Assembly: GCA_963573305.1 (NCBI GenBank)
Contig: OY754338.1
Span: 44,977,531 to 45,041,530, forward strand
DNA length: 64,000 nucleotides
Direction: 5' to 3'
Source: Pyrrhosoma nymphula
Taxonomy: Eukaryota > Arthropoda > Insecta > Odonata > Coenagrionidae
The translations under genes were made by a program, and so were the position numbers. Under the pieces are notes generated by a model. That model did not search any database. It saw nothing but the letters and a program-made list of their open reading frames with translations, and was not told the origin of the DNA. Within the stretch, counting starts at the first letter, position 1. The number at the start of each line of letters is the position of its first letter. This document shows positions 39,547 to 51,305 of this stretch, piece after piece.

Positions 39547-39716
39547 GGGGCTTTACACCCGGTCAGGTCTTCCGGCGGCAGACGTTTGAATGGGAGACTT
39601 TCTCATCGTCTACAGGCCTGATAAATGAGTTCATCATTCTTAAGTCCTGATGATGTTGGAAAAGTCTCACATCGAAACGTCTGCCGCCATGGAAGACCTC
39701 GACCGGTGTCAAACCC
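39547..39716. repeat. Inverted pair of Penelope-like/hammerhead-like fragments
   Basis: Left arm 39547-39605 (ACACCCGGTCAGGTCTTCCG, GGCGGCAGACGTTT) is inverted relative to right arm 39655-39716 (AAACGTCTGCCGCCATGGAA, GACCTCGACCGGTGT). The right arm is preceded by CTGATGA (39647-39653) and has CGAAACG (39673-39679), the hammerhead core order. Could instead be a small TIR element of about 170 bp. Confidence 0.55.
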
Positions 39717-40107
39717 GAGAATTATTCTAAACTTTTTGACGCTATTTAGCGATAAGTATGTAAAAATATTTTTACGAATATTTCCATTAATTTCTCTAGC
39801 ACACTTTAGTTCATGGTTGTAACAGTTTGAGCTAACATATCAGTTGCAACCTCGAGTTCAAATTTATATGACGCACATTTATTCAGCGTACACCATGTTC
39901 TCTCGCATCATTTATTTTTCGTAAGACTGCTGATTTTCTGGGTTTTTAGATTTCCTTTATGCAGAAACAGATTGCTCAGTTCTGAAGTTCCATTAATGTC
40001 AACCTCTACCGGTATTATACACGTTTTTGTCCCGCTCCGTTGAAATACATTATTTACTGTATTTTCTATTCAATTGTCTAATGCGTGCGTTTTTTCCCTC
40101 CCAACAG

Positions 40108-40172
40108 CTCACCAAATTCATGAAAATGCAAAACCTTTCCAGGTTGGAAGAAATGAAAATCTTAAACATCAC
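40108..40172 (+). CDS. Exon 2: SEA-like module, middle
   Basis: Acceptor is a long T/C tract with CCCAACAG, donor is GTAAGTATC. The exon is 65 nt, entering in phase 0 and leaving with 2 nt (AC) of a Thr codon. It encodes LTKFMKMQNLSRLEEMKILN, then a sequon NIT formed across the junction with exon 3. The 65-nt length is too short for ORF finders. The call rests on splice signals and on the way it joins the flanking exons in frame. Confidence 0.6.
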
Positions 40173-40281
40173 GTAAGTATCACGTGCATCGAATTAACTA
40201 GAGATAGTATGGGGAATTAAAATACATTCTAATGTCTCCATATCTCTTTCTCTCCGTTATGTCGGAATATTATTGATGCAG

Positions 40282-40441
40282 CGATGAAGGCGAGGTGACC
40301 TTCAGCTTCCTGGGAGGGAAGACGGATGGCGCCAAAGTAAGGGAGGGCCTCATTCGTTTGGTGGAGAGGGTGAGGCTTGGCAACTTGCAACTCGTCCCTC
40401 ATCGATTGTCATTTCGCCAGGAACCGGCACTCCTCCTCACG
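40282..40441 (+). CDS. Exon 3: SEA-like module, end
   Basis: Acceptor TTGATGCAG, donor GTATGTCG. The 160-nt exon completes the Thr codon of exon 2 and ends in phase 0. The peptide starts with DEGEVTFSFLGG, a beta-strand pattern like the central strand of SEA folds. It continues with a predicted helix KVREGLIRLVERVRLGN and ends RQEPALLLT. The 109-bp intron before it (40173-40281) is short. There is no clear GSVVV-type autocleavage sequence at the expected turn, so self-cleavage should not be assumed. Confidence 0.7.
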
Positions 40442-40750
40442 GTATGTCGTCAGAATCCCATCACCTCTACATTTAGGGGTTTTTACCGCATATAGATAAA
40501 TAACTTATTTTTTCATGTTTTCTATTAGCGTAAAATATTTATAAAATATCAAAAGCCCAACCCCCTCCCCTAAATGTCTCCTATGTATAACTAAATTGAG
40601 TGAAATTTACAGTTTAAAAAAAATCATTTATGCTTGAAGTTGGGCTTTACCTCGTGGACAGTGGCGTTCAGCATACGAGCACGGGAATTAAATGTCATCA
40701 TATGTACGAAACTTGTGAGGATATCTTGCTCCTCAAAGAATCTATGAATA

Positions 40751-40850
40751 CGCCTGGGTAGCTAAAGTGTGTAGACCACTCGGCACGATATCGTGGGTTT
40801 GGGTTCGAATCCCTGTCCAGGCGAATGATTTTTCACTCTGAATTTTGCAA
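40751..40850 (+). mobile_element. tRNA-derived SINE, family A relative
   Basis: CCTGGGTAGCTAAAGTGTGT head, B box GGGTTCGAATCCC (40801-40813), then GGCGAATGATTTTTCACTCT tail. Lies in intron 3 of the SEA-Ig gene. Confidence 0.7.
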
Positions 40851-41944
40851 AATTGTGTTATCACAAGCGGTCAAATCCTTTAAAGTTACTGCGTGGTCAG
40901 TTCCACAGTTCATTGAATTTGTCTTCGAATTATATTTATAGTTATATTTTTGACTTGAAGTAGAAATTTGTAATACCACTTTTCCTACTTCTGCTAAATA
41001 TCTGGAGAAAGTATTTACTGGAAATGTCTTCATATTTTCATTGGATTTTTAGTCAATATTTCATTAAATACCCAACCATACTTTTCTTGAAAATCGTAAA
41101 TTTACAGAATTTGACTATGTTATGGACTTTTACTGTTTATAGGCATTCTAGTAATCACTATCGATCAGCAGTATACCCTATGAAGAAATACACTCGAGAT
41201 AGATAATGATTTAGCATTACTTTGAGTTAAAATATGAGGTATGTTAGCAGTAACAACTGTTGTTTACGGCCGCATAATGTTTTTATAATTTCTGCTGTAT
41301 CTGGCGTTAAGGTAGTTTGAGCGAAAAATAACTTCACCTAGAATTTGATGAATTTGGCCTCATTTTAAAGATATAACCCTCATCTTTCCAATGGTATAAA
41401 AATATCATCCCCTAACCGAACTTCTTTTCGAGCAATTTGCGTGTAAATGTAAGCTGTTTTACATGGGATAGATTATGGCTGAGCGCTCCAGAGGGAGAAT
41501 ATTGAAGGAAATAGGAACACCTAGATTTCGTCAAAAAACTAACGGTGTATAGATTGCACGTTTTATCAACTATTTATTAGAAATAATCTATTACTCACCA
41601 CAGTAACTTTTACAGAATCGCGAAAAAACCTGCCGGTTTGAAGGGTTTTCAGCCGTTCGGCGGGAAAAAATGAGTCAAGTTAGAGACCTATGCAGCTTTA
41701 TTTATTTAATTACCGAGATTTTTGGGCATATATAACTATATATTTGCACCATTAATATTACAATATTTATTTCGGACTTCTTACAGACGCTGAAATCAAA
41801 GAATAACATTTGAATATGGTCTCCACTGTGACTAGGGATCTATCTCGCTCAAACCACCTTAAGTGGTTGAACAGCATTTCAGTTATATAACTAAACTGCT
41901 GTAGTTGTACAGTCCACTTATCTTTAATGGACAATATTACACTA

Positions 41945-41974
41945 CGTTTCAACGCTTAGGGTGTCATCATCAGG
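41945..41974 (-). other. Hammerhead-like relic
   Basis: On the - strand CCTGATGATGACACCCTAAG then CGTTGAAACG. CTGATGA and GAAAC are both present. Stem II (GACAC/GCGTT) is imperfect. Confidence 0.35.
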
Positions 41975-42155
41975 TATGATCCCATAATGTTTTTAGTTTT
42001 AACTGATAGTATTTACGTGAATTCAAATGTAATTCATTAATGCTTGTTGATGCTTATTTAAACCTGTAAATTCTTTCCCCATAATATTTGTATGTCGTTC
42101 CGTCTTGCTTCATTTCTTATTCTCTTGTCTTTTCATATCCTTGATGGGATCACAG

Positions 42156-42289
42156 AGCGTGGTGGTAAACCAGGAGCGAGTAATGCTGGGCGAAGACTTC
42201 ACGGTTTCATGCATTGCTCAGGGATCACCTCTCATGGAGTTTCGGTGGTACAAGGACGGAGCACTCGTTAACCACACGAGAGCAACGCG
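42156..42289 (+). CDS. Exon 4: first half of Ig domain
   Basis: Acceptor GGATCACAG, donor GTAAGTC. The 134-nt exon enters in phase 0 and leaves with 2 nt of a codon. The peptide SVVVNQERVMLGEDFTVSC holds the A and B strands with the first Ig cysteine. FRWYKDG holds the invariant tryptophan of the C strand. The sequon NHT follows. These are classic Ig-superfamily features, C2/I-set style. The intron splits the domain between the C strand and the later strands. Confidence 0.85.
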
Positions 42290-45200
42290 GTAAGTCAAGT
42301 GCAATTAAATTGAAAAAGCCGAATCCGGAATAAAAAAGATGGTGGGTAGCATGTAGTTATGGGACACCAGACCAATGGTTTGAATTTTACTTAAACCTAG
42401 CGTAACTCCATGCTAAATGTTTTATAATGGGTTGCAGTGTACTCCAACGTTCTCAGGACGCTGCCTGTGAAAGAAAACTCTCCTTAAAAGGTATTGCAAA
42501 TTGTCAAGAATCCCGTTCAAAGAAACTAAAATTACTGATTTCCTATCGCAATCTATCCTTCTGTTGTTTCTTCCCCATCAACAAATGAAGGTACTAAAGA
42601 CACGTAATTGATTTATCGATTTTAAGTTCATAACTCAATAAAGTATGCTTTTCACTCACTAGAATGTTGCTTATGTATCGACACATAAATGCTTCTTACT
42701 GTTCATTCTAATGACATCTCCTTCCACCATTTCAGAGTATGGAGTAAAGTGCTCGACAGGCTGTTTGCTGGATTTACTTGATATTTAACATAGTTTCAAC
42801 TTGTATCTCGCTATGTTCCTTTTACATTGCCAAGTAATTTGGTTGCGGTGGATAAATTGAAATACACCATACATTTCGCAAAGTGAATGCCTCTTTTCAT
42901 CTTTGAAATATTAATTTTTCGTTTGGAGGCTTTACTTTTATATTAAATGTACTAATGAAATCATTGTTACTTCTTTAAAAAGTGTTGGATATCTGATAAA
43001 ACTGTGCAACGAGTAGTTTTTAATTAATATTCAATTTCTCTTGAAGCTACTGAGTTCCATTTTGTACCATTTATTTGTAGGAAATACGAAGCTGTGATAA
43101 GATTAAAGGCCATTGTGAGATAATGATATCACGATATAAATTAGCTGTGTGAGTCTATTGGTTTCTGGTCACTTTTGGCAAATGAAAATTCAAAGTGAAA
43201 GGAAACATCTAATAAATTATTTCAAGTACTGCATAATTTTTCCTTAGCGAGCATAAAACGGGAAATTGAGTTTTAAAATCTTATTTTTATAAAGATCTCA
43301 TGCTTGTGAACAGAGAATCTCATGGTTTACTTTTATAGTACCTTTGATGTTCATTGCAAATCTGTCAAATGTTTTAAAAAGTCTTCAGGTTATTGTTGAA
43401 AGAGAAGTAAAGGCCTTTGAGGGCTACGGTATTTGTGTGTTTATTTTCTCGCCATTGTAGAGGAAACTGATTTTGTTGAGGCGCTCTGCGTAATCCCTAT
43501 TTTTCCTCACTTCAAAGTGGGAACCCGTGGGCTACAAGGTATTAGCCTGTCGTCATGGACAATATCCCTTGTCCCCACTTGGGAGTTCTGAGTTGGTATC
43601 GCATTTTTCGAAACAAAGCCGTTGTACTCTCGCCAACGCATTTTACGCGCTCTCTCTGATATCCATAGCGTCACTGGACTATCCTTTTCTCTTGTAAAGG
43701 AAAATAGCGTCAATCTAAGACAGTTATCCGTGAATTTGTTTGCTCTAATTTTCTCTAAAGAAATGTCGCCGTAAGTTAGTTTGACATAGAAATTTTGAAA
43801 TTATTTCTTCCTTAATATTTTTCTTATTTGTACATTAAGTGTTTCACACATCAAATCCGCGTTTAGTGACTTATGAAAGAAAGTGTCAAATGCAATTAAG
43901 TGAATGCAATCTGTAATTTGAAATGCGTTGAAATTTTTGCCTGATCTATTGTTTCTATCATAGATATGGCTGCCGTTGAATAACAAACTTAAAATACGGT
44001 AAATTTCATTTCATAAGTGAGTAAATTATTTTCCGGGAAGTAATTTGTGAGAAATGCGTTATCGGTTGAAACGAAAAATTGGTTCAGATATGTTGGTTTC
44101 TGTCACTCATTTTACCCTTCAACAAAATGTTTACTTTGCCTGCTCTCAACAAGAACTACTTCAACAGTAATGCTTCGGATACTTCACATAATGTAAAAGT
44201 TTGTGAAAAAGTTAAAATTTCTTTTCATAAGATGACCCATGATTTAACAGTTTTCATTTCTATTTATTTTTCTTATGATAGTAGCTCTCCTTTTAAATTT
44301 TGACGAGTGACAACTGAGTGAGCATTTTATTATATTTAAATTAAAATAATACAATGTATAAAGCAGATGACCCGTGGTCAAAATCATAGTAAACATTTTC
44401 AACCTAACTGGTTTTTTGTGTGGTAGGCATTCAATCATATATTCTCTTAAATGTTTAGGTATCATACTTTGTTCAAACTGTAATGAACGCCTTTTTTTAC
44501 AAATGACGCTCTTTGATCTCACTTATGAAAATTCCGTCGGTTTGAGCTCATTTTGTCTCGGTTTTGGCAATTTACAGTAAAAGTTTAAAGATTACCCTTA
44601 AAAGCAGATCTGTAACTTTATCATCTGTATCACAGAGTTTTAAGTGACCGGATGGTGTTATTGTCGCTTTAGACCGTCTCAGGAATTCATGATTTAAAGT
44701 CCCCGAAACATTTGAATACATTCTTGCTTGAAAGCGCTTATAATGGCTGTGAGAAGCGTTGCAATTAGTGGTTTTTTCTTTCTTCGAAACTTCATGTTCG
44801 TTATACAAAGACAGCTGGAGGTGGATTTTACATCTGTGTTTCAGTGCACAAACTTCCGCATGTGACAAGAGTTGAGAACGTTTTGAACAAATCTGATAGT
44901 TTGATAAAATGCATTTTGGTACCTTTTTTAACGTGGGACTTTGTCTTTAAGCGTTCGTGCTAATTGTTTTTCATTTATCCTCCCCATGTACCCAACGTAG
45001 TTCTCAATCCAATTGTATCTTTCGGGAAACTCAGCCTCTTAATACATGAGCATTATGAATTATCTTTCTTTGATTGGTATAAAATATGACTCCGTTACGA
45101 AATAATGGATTTAATCATTTTATTAATGTAAAGTAATAAATTCACAATTTTTACAATATTTCATGGAAATAGCATGCTGATAACATTTACCTTTGTCTAT

Positions 45201-45515
45201 TTTATTGAGAGTGAGTAGGTTTTTTTGTGATTTTCTCGTATATGTTGTGTGGATTATTTAGGAAATTATTATTGATGCTTTTTGAACTCATTCTCAACTC
45301 AACTCCCTGAAGAGGCAAATAGTATTGCAAAACTTCGCCCACGAGGTAATAACGTCTGCATTTTTAACCAGAACTTTTTTATTCTTCCGGAAAAATAAAG
45401 ATACCTAATTTATTTATATAAACGTTCGAGAATATGGATGTTATTATTATCTGCCTATCCTCTAGGATCATTGTCCCTATTTCATCGTCCTTTCTCAATT
45501 CTCACTCAAAATCAG
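42290..45515 (+). other. Intron 4 of SEA-Ig gene
   Basis: AT-rich with no repeats or exons that I recognise. Confidence 0.6.
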
Positions 45516-45723
45516 GCACATGTGGCAGAGGCTCCTGGGCAGGGACAACAGGGATAGTTACACCGCCATCTTAAGAGTGTCGGGCGCGGCCGCGGAAGAT
45601 GACGGCGAGCTGTGGTGCCACGTGTCCGACGCCGGCCGTCAACAGTGCGCAGCGGTCAGGCTGAGGGTCGCCGGTACGCCACCGACGGCTTCCGTCAGAC
45701 CGAAGGCGGTCACACTTCACAAG
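45516..45723 (+). CDS. Exon 5: second half of Ig domain and linker
   Basis: Acceptor CTCAAAATCAG, donor GTAAGTG. The 208-nt exon completes the split codon and ends in phase 0. SYTAILRVSGAAAEDDGELW is the E-F strand signature, with the DxG before the second Ig cysteine (WCHVSD). The G strand QQCAAVRLRVAG has an additional cysteine. A Pro/Thr-rich linker TPPTASVRPKAV follows. GC content is well above the flanking introns. In-frame read-through past the donor goes straight into a perfect hairpin, which argues for the splice site. Confidence 0.85.
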
Positions 45724-45800
45724 GTAAGTGAACTGTGTCTGCCTCGCTACATTTGCAGTATTAAAATGCGTAATTCATCTAAGATTTCCCGTTTCCGCCG

Positions 45801-45865
45801 TCGTTGCTACAGTTGTAACGAAACGTGGGGGCAGTCCCCACGTTTCGTTACAACTGTAGCAACGA
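45801..45865. repeat. Perfect 30-bp inverted repeat, 5-nt loop
   Basis: Arms 45801-45830 and 45836-45865 are exact reverse complements around GCAGT. Located 78 bp downstream of the exon 5 donor, so it would be in the pre-mRNA of the SEA-Ig gene. Confidence 0.95.
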
Positions 45866-47960
45866 TGCCGTTCCCCCCTCCCATATTCGTGCGTGAAGCC
45901 GGACACCCTGGCCTACGAAAATGGTTGGTTTTTGCAAATGCAACCATGGTTGAAGTGCAAAACAATCAAATTAAACGATGGCTAGGACTTGTTATTTTTA
46001 TCATAATACTGCCCCTTGTGACTTCGTTTAATAGGAATGCAAGTAATAGTGTACGATTTACGTGGATGTAGATATCTACTCATAGATCAGGTGACGTCAT
46101 ATATATGAGTGTAACATATCATGTTTAAACTTGCAATCATAGAAAGAAATTTGCGTCATATACATTTATTTCCAATTGTTTGCAAGTAACTTACAATATG
46201 TAAACCATATGTGCGGAAATATTCGTTGGTTACATTTTTCTGACAACTGTACCCAAGCTCAATTACGGGATACATGACTATGTATCATTCTACATGCAAT
46301 CCCATTTAAGAAAGTCAGTAATCGTCATAAATATACAAAAATTCGTATAAAGTAATGTAAATCGCTAATATAATACGTTAAAGAGAAGGAATAGTCAAGA
46401 AAATGCAATTATTCCTCCAAATGCAAGGATTTTTCAAATGACTCCTAGCCGTCTGTCCAGGTATAATTTACTGTAACAAGTTTCACAATTATGATAACAT
46501 TTTAGTACCAGATTATAGCATAGGTAAGGTTAAACAAATTCACAACATTTCAAAAGAATCTGTTGAAAAATAATTTCTGGAATATCCCCTTGAATTCCAA
46601 GAAAAGGGTTAAATTGCTCCTCCCGTCCTTTATGGTAAAACAAAAACATGTTATTTCAAGTTTTTCGATGACGGAATACGTAATGTCACGTTTGTAATAT
46701 CATTAGCTCACGGCAAACATGAAATTATAGTTACGTTACATTTCCATTCGTTTTAGCAATTATTTGTGTTAAGTAAGAATTACAATTGACTCGTGGTGAA
46801 TAGTACGTACGCCAGTTGTTAATATTTTTATATGAAGAGACTATTGCTTCAAATGGTATCATTTTCTTTACATTAATATATTTGATGATACTTGATGGAG
46901 TAATTTACCAATCTTTAACTTAACCTGAACTTAGATATTGACATTTTTTATTATTTTTAATGAATTATTTTTACTAATTTTTAAGGATACCCGGACTAGC
47001 TACGATATCATTTTTACGAAGTCACCCGCAAGTGCATACAGGTGCGGAATCTGAACTGCGGAAAAATCTCAGAGTAAAAAACAGAACTTATTTTTGCCTC
47101 CTCCTATCACGGGTACTTGCCTTCGTTTAAATGAAAAATGAATTACATTTGCTGTGATTGCAATGCCCATCAATTTTTTGAATGCTTCTGAATAAAAAAG
47201 TGGTGGTTCAGCTGGACTTAACGCACGCGTAAATTAATATTCATCGGTGTAATATTAATTTTCCCAACAAAATAAAATGTGATTATTCTCAGTCGTGATA
47301 TTTGACCTCTCTCTATCTTTCTCAATTTGTGAATATTCAATAGATAAAGACGGGTAGTAGCACAGCGTCGGCAGACTTCCACATTTTGTGCGACAACTCT
47401 GTGATGAGGCGAAAGGCCGATATAACATGATAGGGGTTGGCAGCTAACGATGTAGCCCTCTGGTGGTCCGTCAATTACAGGGGTTTCCATTCTGGACCGT
47501 TTCCCTTATGGGGCGAGTTTTTCCTCCAATTTCTCCCCTCCCTGTCTCCCTCTATAAAGAATAGAATGGAAGAAATAACACGAAAAACTTTCATTATCGC
47601 ACATCCGCAATATTCTTTTCAGGAGTGGCGCGTTTATACCTTATTTTTTCACTCTTGTCCGCGTGTTCCGCCAGAGCGTATCTTTGGCGCAATCAATCTT
47701 ATCGTGACACGATGAGGAACCCTGTCGCCGCGTCCTTCTCTTGCCCTTTCTCTTTTCCCTTGGTCCCTCCTGTCCCTTCACGATTGCTCTCCCTTTTTTC
47801 TTCCCAGACCTATCCTTTCGCTCTGAATCCATCGGCCCTTTTTCCCTATTCCAACTATACATATCCTGTTCCGTTGGGGGTCTCTTATTTTCTATGAAAA
47901 ACCCAGTAGGATAACGTCATCTCCTCTTGCGGAAACTGTCGGGATCCGTATAAACTTTAT
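45866..47960 (+). other. Sequence downstream of exon 5
   Basis: Presumed intron. The C/T-rich block at 47.44-47.88 kb gives overlapping open frames on both strands without family signature. No further exon found. Confidence 0.45.
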
Positions 47961-48008
47961 AGTTTCAGGCGTAACTTCGTAGAAGCCACACATTTATTGT
48001 AATTAAAA
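47961..48008 (-). mobile_element. Penelope-like terminal fragment, short
   Basis: TAGTTTCAGGCGTAACTTCG and TAGAAGCC match 22313-22340 with few changes. Cut off by the MITE at 48011. Confidence 0.4.
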
Positions 48009-48010
48009 TA

Positions 48011-48450
48011 CAGTAGGTTCCGGTGAATTGGGACACATTGGGATCGGTGTACTTTGTCCCAATTAAGCGGCTGTCCCCTTTATCCGGAGTATCCCGTAAA
48101 TATGTTTAAATAAGCATTGAAATTAAAGTCAGAAAGCTAAATGATAATTAAAACGCAAAATATTTAATTGCATAGTTATTAAAACAATAAATTAATAAGA
48201 AAACATGCATTATAAACATTTTTGGAAACCTTGTATCATTAAAAAATCTCTTGGCATCGATCTACTTCGGATAAATTCCCTTTACAAAATCCTGCATAAG
48301 ATGGATTTGTGATTAGATATAGAATTTATGATGGAATATTAGAAAAGAATAATTGATGATCTAAAGCTTCATTTGCATAGCAACCAGGGAGTACTCACTA
48401 TTTATTTCCGGAATAATTTATAACTTTTTATTTATAACCGAAGTCTACTG
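48011..48450. mobile_element. pogo/Tigger-like MITE
   Basis: Ends CAGTAGGTTCCGGT and, inverted, CAGTAGACTTCGGT (11 of 14 match), flanked by TA on both sides (48009-48010, 48451-48452). TTGGGACA..GTCCCAATTAAGC near the left end is typical of Tigger-type repeats. No coding content. Confidence 0.55.
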
Positions 48451-50052
48451 TACTTTGCACTTTTCGTAACCTTTGTACCTTTCGTAACTCTTCGCGAAAT
48501 TTTTCACCTTGATAAGACCTTTTCTAGCTTCTTAGAATATTCATCCATTGTATATGCAGAGAGAGAATATTGTTCAATTTTTTTGCAACTAGAAATTCGT
48601 TCAAAACTTGAACAGAGAAAATTTGTTCTAATTTGTTTTATAGAGAGAAATGTTTCATTCAAGTTTTGACTAAATGTTTTTCTCTATATATGGAATAATT
48701 GAAGCTTCAGAATATCCCAGAAGATGAATTATCAAGGTGACATCAGACAATGAAGTGAGGTGGGGTCAATAGTTTTTTTGTTACAATGGATGTCTGTGCC
48801 TATCCTGAATGCTTGTTGGCTGTGCATTTCTTCGTAGAAAAATGCTATAATATTGTGTGAACACCAATGGCCGAAGGCTGGCATAAATATTTTGTATCGG
48901 TGAGTGGTTCTGGTTGCAATTAAGGGTTAGTTACAAAATTGCTACGAAGAGTGAATTTTAGCATTAGGTATGAGAAAGAGAAATATAGACCTATGGCAAA
49001 ACGCTCTTTATGACGCACGAATATGACAAAACTTGTCACAAAACCTTTAAGTTGTGTTCAGCGTAATACTAGCCTAATTTTATCTTATTTTCCTTACATA
49101 TGAAGACATTTACCTGAGGCGTGAAATTTTTTCTTTGGTGAAAACAATCTACCTTTTATATTTCAAGTATTTAAAATCCTGCTGTTAATATTTTAAAAGC
49201 ATTATACGCATTATTGAAATCTGCATTTGCAGTTTCCGGCATTGACTAGCTACAATTCAATGGAAAAAGTTAAAATTAGGTTGGTCCACTTAAGTAAACT
49301 TTCAGAAAGTATTTCAATTTGTGTAAATGGAATGACCGTATTCCACTGAGTCTATCCTTCTTTCTAGTATCTTATTTATATTTACTATGAATTTCCCTGT
49401 ATGTAAAATTCTCTCATCGTTCGGACAGGTGATCCGCTCTAAATGCCTGTCGGCTACTTGTTTTGCCGTTGAAAGTTTTCTGGAAAAATATGCCATCACC
49501 ATTGGAAAAGGATTCATATTTTTGTAGAGCGTAGATGTTAAGTGTAAGTTAGATTAAATGTAGATAACTAAGACCAAAAAGCCATTAACAGTCCAATTGA
49601 TGCGTAATATGATGCTAAACTTTGCTAACCTATTGGTAGAAATCTGTCAAAACTAGGTCGTGAGAATAAAGAATTTTTACGTGGAATCAAGCGAGTGCGT
49701 CATCTTCATTTATTCTTTCTCCTCTGTATCATGAAGTTCCGAGAGGCAATACATTATACTATTTTCTTCGCTAAAATGTTTATTTTGTATTGCACAGCAC
49801 CAAATGCTGTTGAGAAAACGTAGAATCATTATTGTTCTCCGATTGGGTTGGATAGTTAAATATTGGGTATTTTTGTCACTACTTATTATTATTGTATTCC
49901 TACTCAAATTAGTACCAATGGCATACCTTTTTCTTATCCCATACCCGTCTATTCGGCTATCTTTTTTACTTCTTATTAAAGTTTTTATTGGTTTATTTTA
50001 TTTCATACATACTCCATTCATGGACGACGTGTGTCGCCTAATATTTATATCT

Positions 50053-50073
50053 CTGACGAAGAATTGTGAAACG
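50053..50073 (+). other. Hammerhead-like relic
   Basis: CTGACGA then AGAATTGT then GAAACG. Core words in the right order with a very short, weak stem II. Confidence 0.25.
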
Positions 50074-50477
50074 TTCTGCGAATGACATCTCCAAAAGTAT
50101 GGTATAAAATTATTGCAAGTGAGCATAGCTCATGTTAAAATTCAGAGCCAAATAAATAAATTAACGTGTATGTTTGTTAATAAGTAAAAAAATTATTGAC
50201 AACGCCTTGAGGGCACCATATCTCCAAGGAAAGAATAAATATTTTATGTATATACGAGCGGAAGATACCCGTTGAAATTCAACGGGTGTGAAAAACATTA
50301 AACTTATTTTTTATAATAAAACCACAAAGCCCGAAGAAAAACAGTATGCGGGGTCATTTGAGGAGTTCGTAACCTATCTAGTATGTTGTGTTCGTTGTAG
50401 TAGACACACTGACAGTTTTCCAGGTGCATGGAGAGATGAGTGACTGTTGGTTCACTTTCATGCACGGGAAACCCAAA

Positions 50478-51305
50478 AATGGGCCATACAGACTCATTAC
50501 CACTTAAATAGCAACGGTTGATAGATGGTCACCTCGTCCCTCCGGTTCTCTTGAGCCGTCTTCTGAGTGATTAACAGCTTGATCGCTTCCCTTGTGTACA
50601 TATATATATTTGCATTCCATGACTTAATTCAGTTGCACTATTCAACGTTGATATGTGCGTTGATTATCTTAATCCGGATTGGACAGAAGAGTACAATCCA
50701 GCGGTTGACAACGTCAAGAGGAGTATGGCAGCAGAAGCCATGTTTATTTGACCTATGAATCCTCCATCAATGGAACTGTGCCTTCGGCATAGCCATAATC
50801 ATTGGTTTCGGTTAATAAATAAAATATCTATGGTGCTTCTTAGTGCACTTGTCGATTTTCATGCACGGGTGTCGTTAATTGCGCAGAATTTCCGTTCTGC
50901 TTTCGGGTAAGAAGCATGTAGTGGCGTCATTATAATTTCCGCCATCTTAAAGCAGATTGAAGGTTTGAAACAGATGGGTCTGTATATTAACCAGATTTAG
51001 AGCTGGTTACCCGTCTGTATGTTGGGTAAGGATGAAATTTGTGCGGATCTTAGCGTAACCCGAGAAACATCACGGGGAGAATCTCATGAGATCGCTGGTG
51101 GGCATGTTTTTGACCATCCAAATCTAACCTTTGTCGTTTTTCTTTCAAGGGTTCATTTTCTCGCAAATAAGACATTCATTTTGTCTTAAAAGATTTTTTC
51201 GAAAGGTTACTCTTTTTTCTATTAGGCATGTTGATGGATATATTTTTAAGTCCAAGGAACGGAAACATAGCGGCAAGTGAGAGTCTAGAATAAGCATCTC
51301 GATGA
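50478..51305. other. Segment present in only one arm of the fold-back element
   Basis: The right arm runs from GGAAACCCAAAAATG straight into AGTGAATGTA, while the left arm has about 830 bp between these two blocks. Either an insertion on the left or a deletion on the right. No clear terminal repeats at the borders and no coding signature. Confidence 0.5.

Larger units (their letters stand above)
16152..45723 (+). other. Host gene span (partial): SEA-like plus Ig domain extracellular protein
   Basis: Five exons on the + strand join with compatible phases (enter with 2 nt of a codon, then 0, 2, 0, 2, 0) and good GT-AG borders. The spliced product has a SEA-like region (exons 1-3) and an immunoglobulin domain (exons 4-5). 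It has no start codon, signal peptide, membrane segment or stop in the window, so both ends are missing. The first intron is about 23.8 kb and holds Transib and LINE insertions. Domain order SEA then Ig is known from Ig-Hepta-type adhesion GPCRs and some arthropod adhesion receptors. That is a family-level guess. A secreted or single-pass Ig protein would fit equally well. Exon codon use is GC-richer than the surrounding introns. Confidence 0.7.

Noticed and set aside
45520..46071. 183-codon single-exon protein
   Set aside because: The first part is exon 5; the rest is intron read-through past a strong GTAAGTG donor, including the hairpin.
46092..46099. CRE site TGACGTCA
   Set aside because: An 8-bp match is expected about once in this length of DNA.
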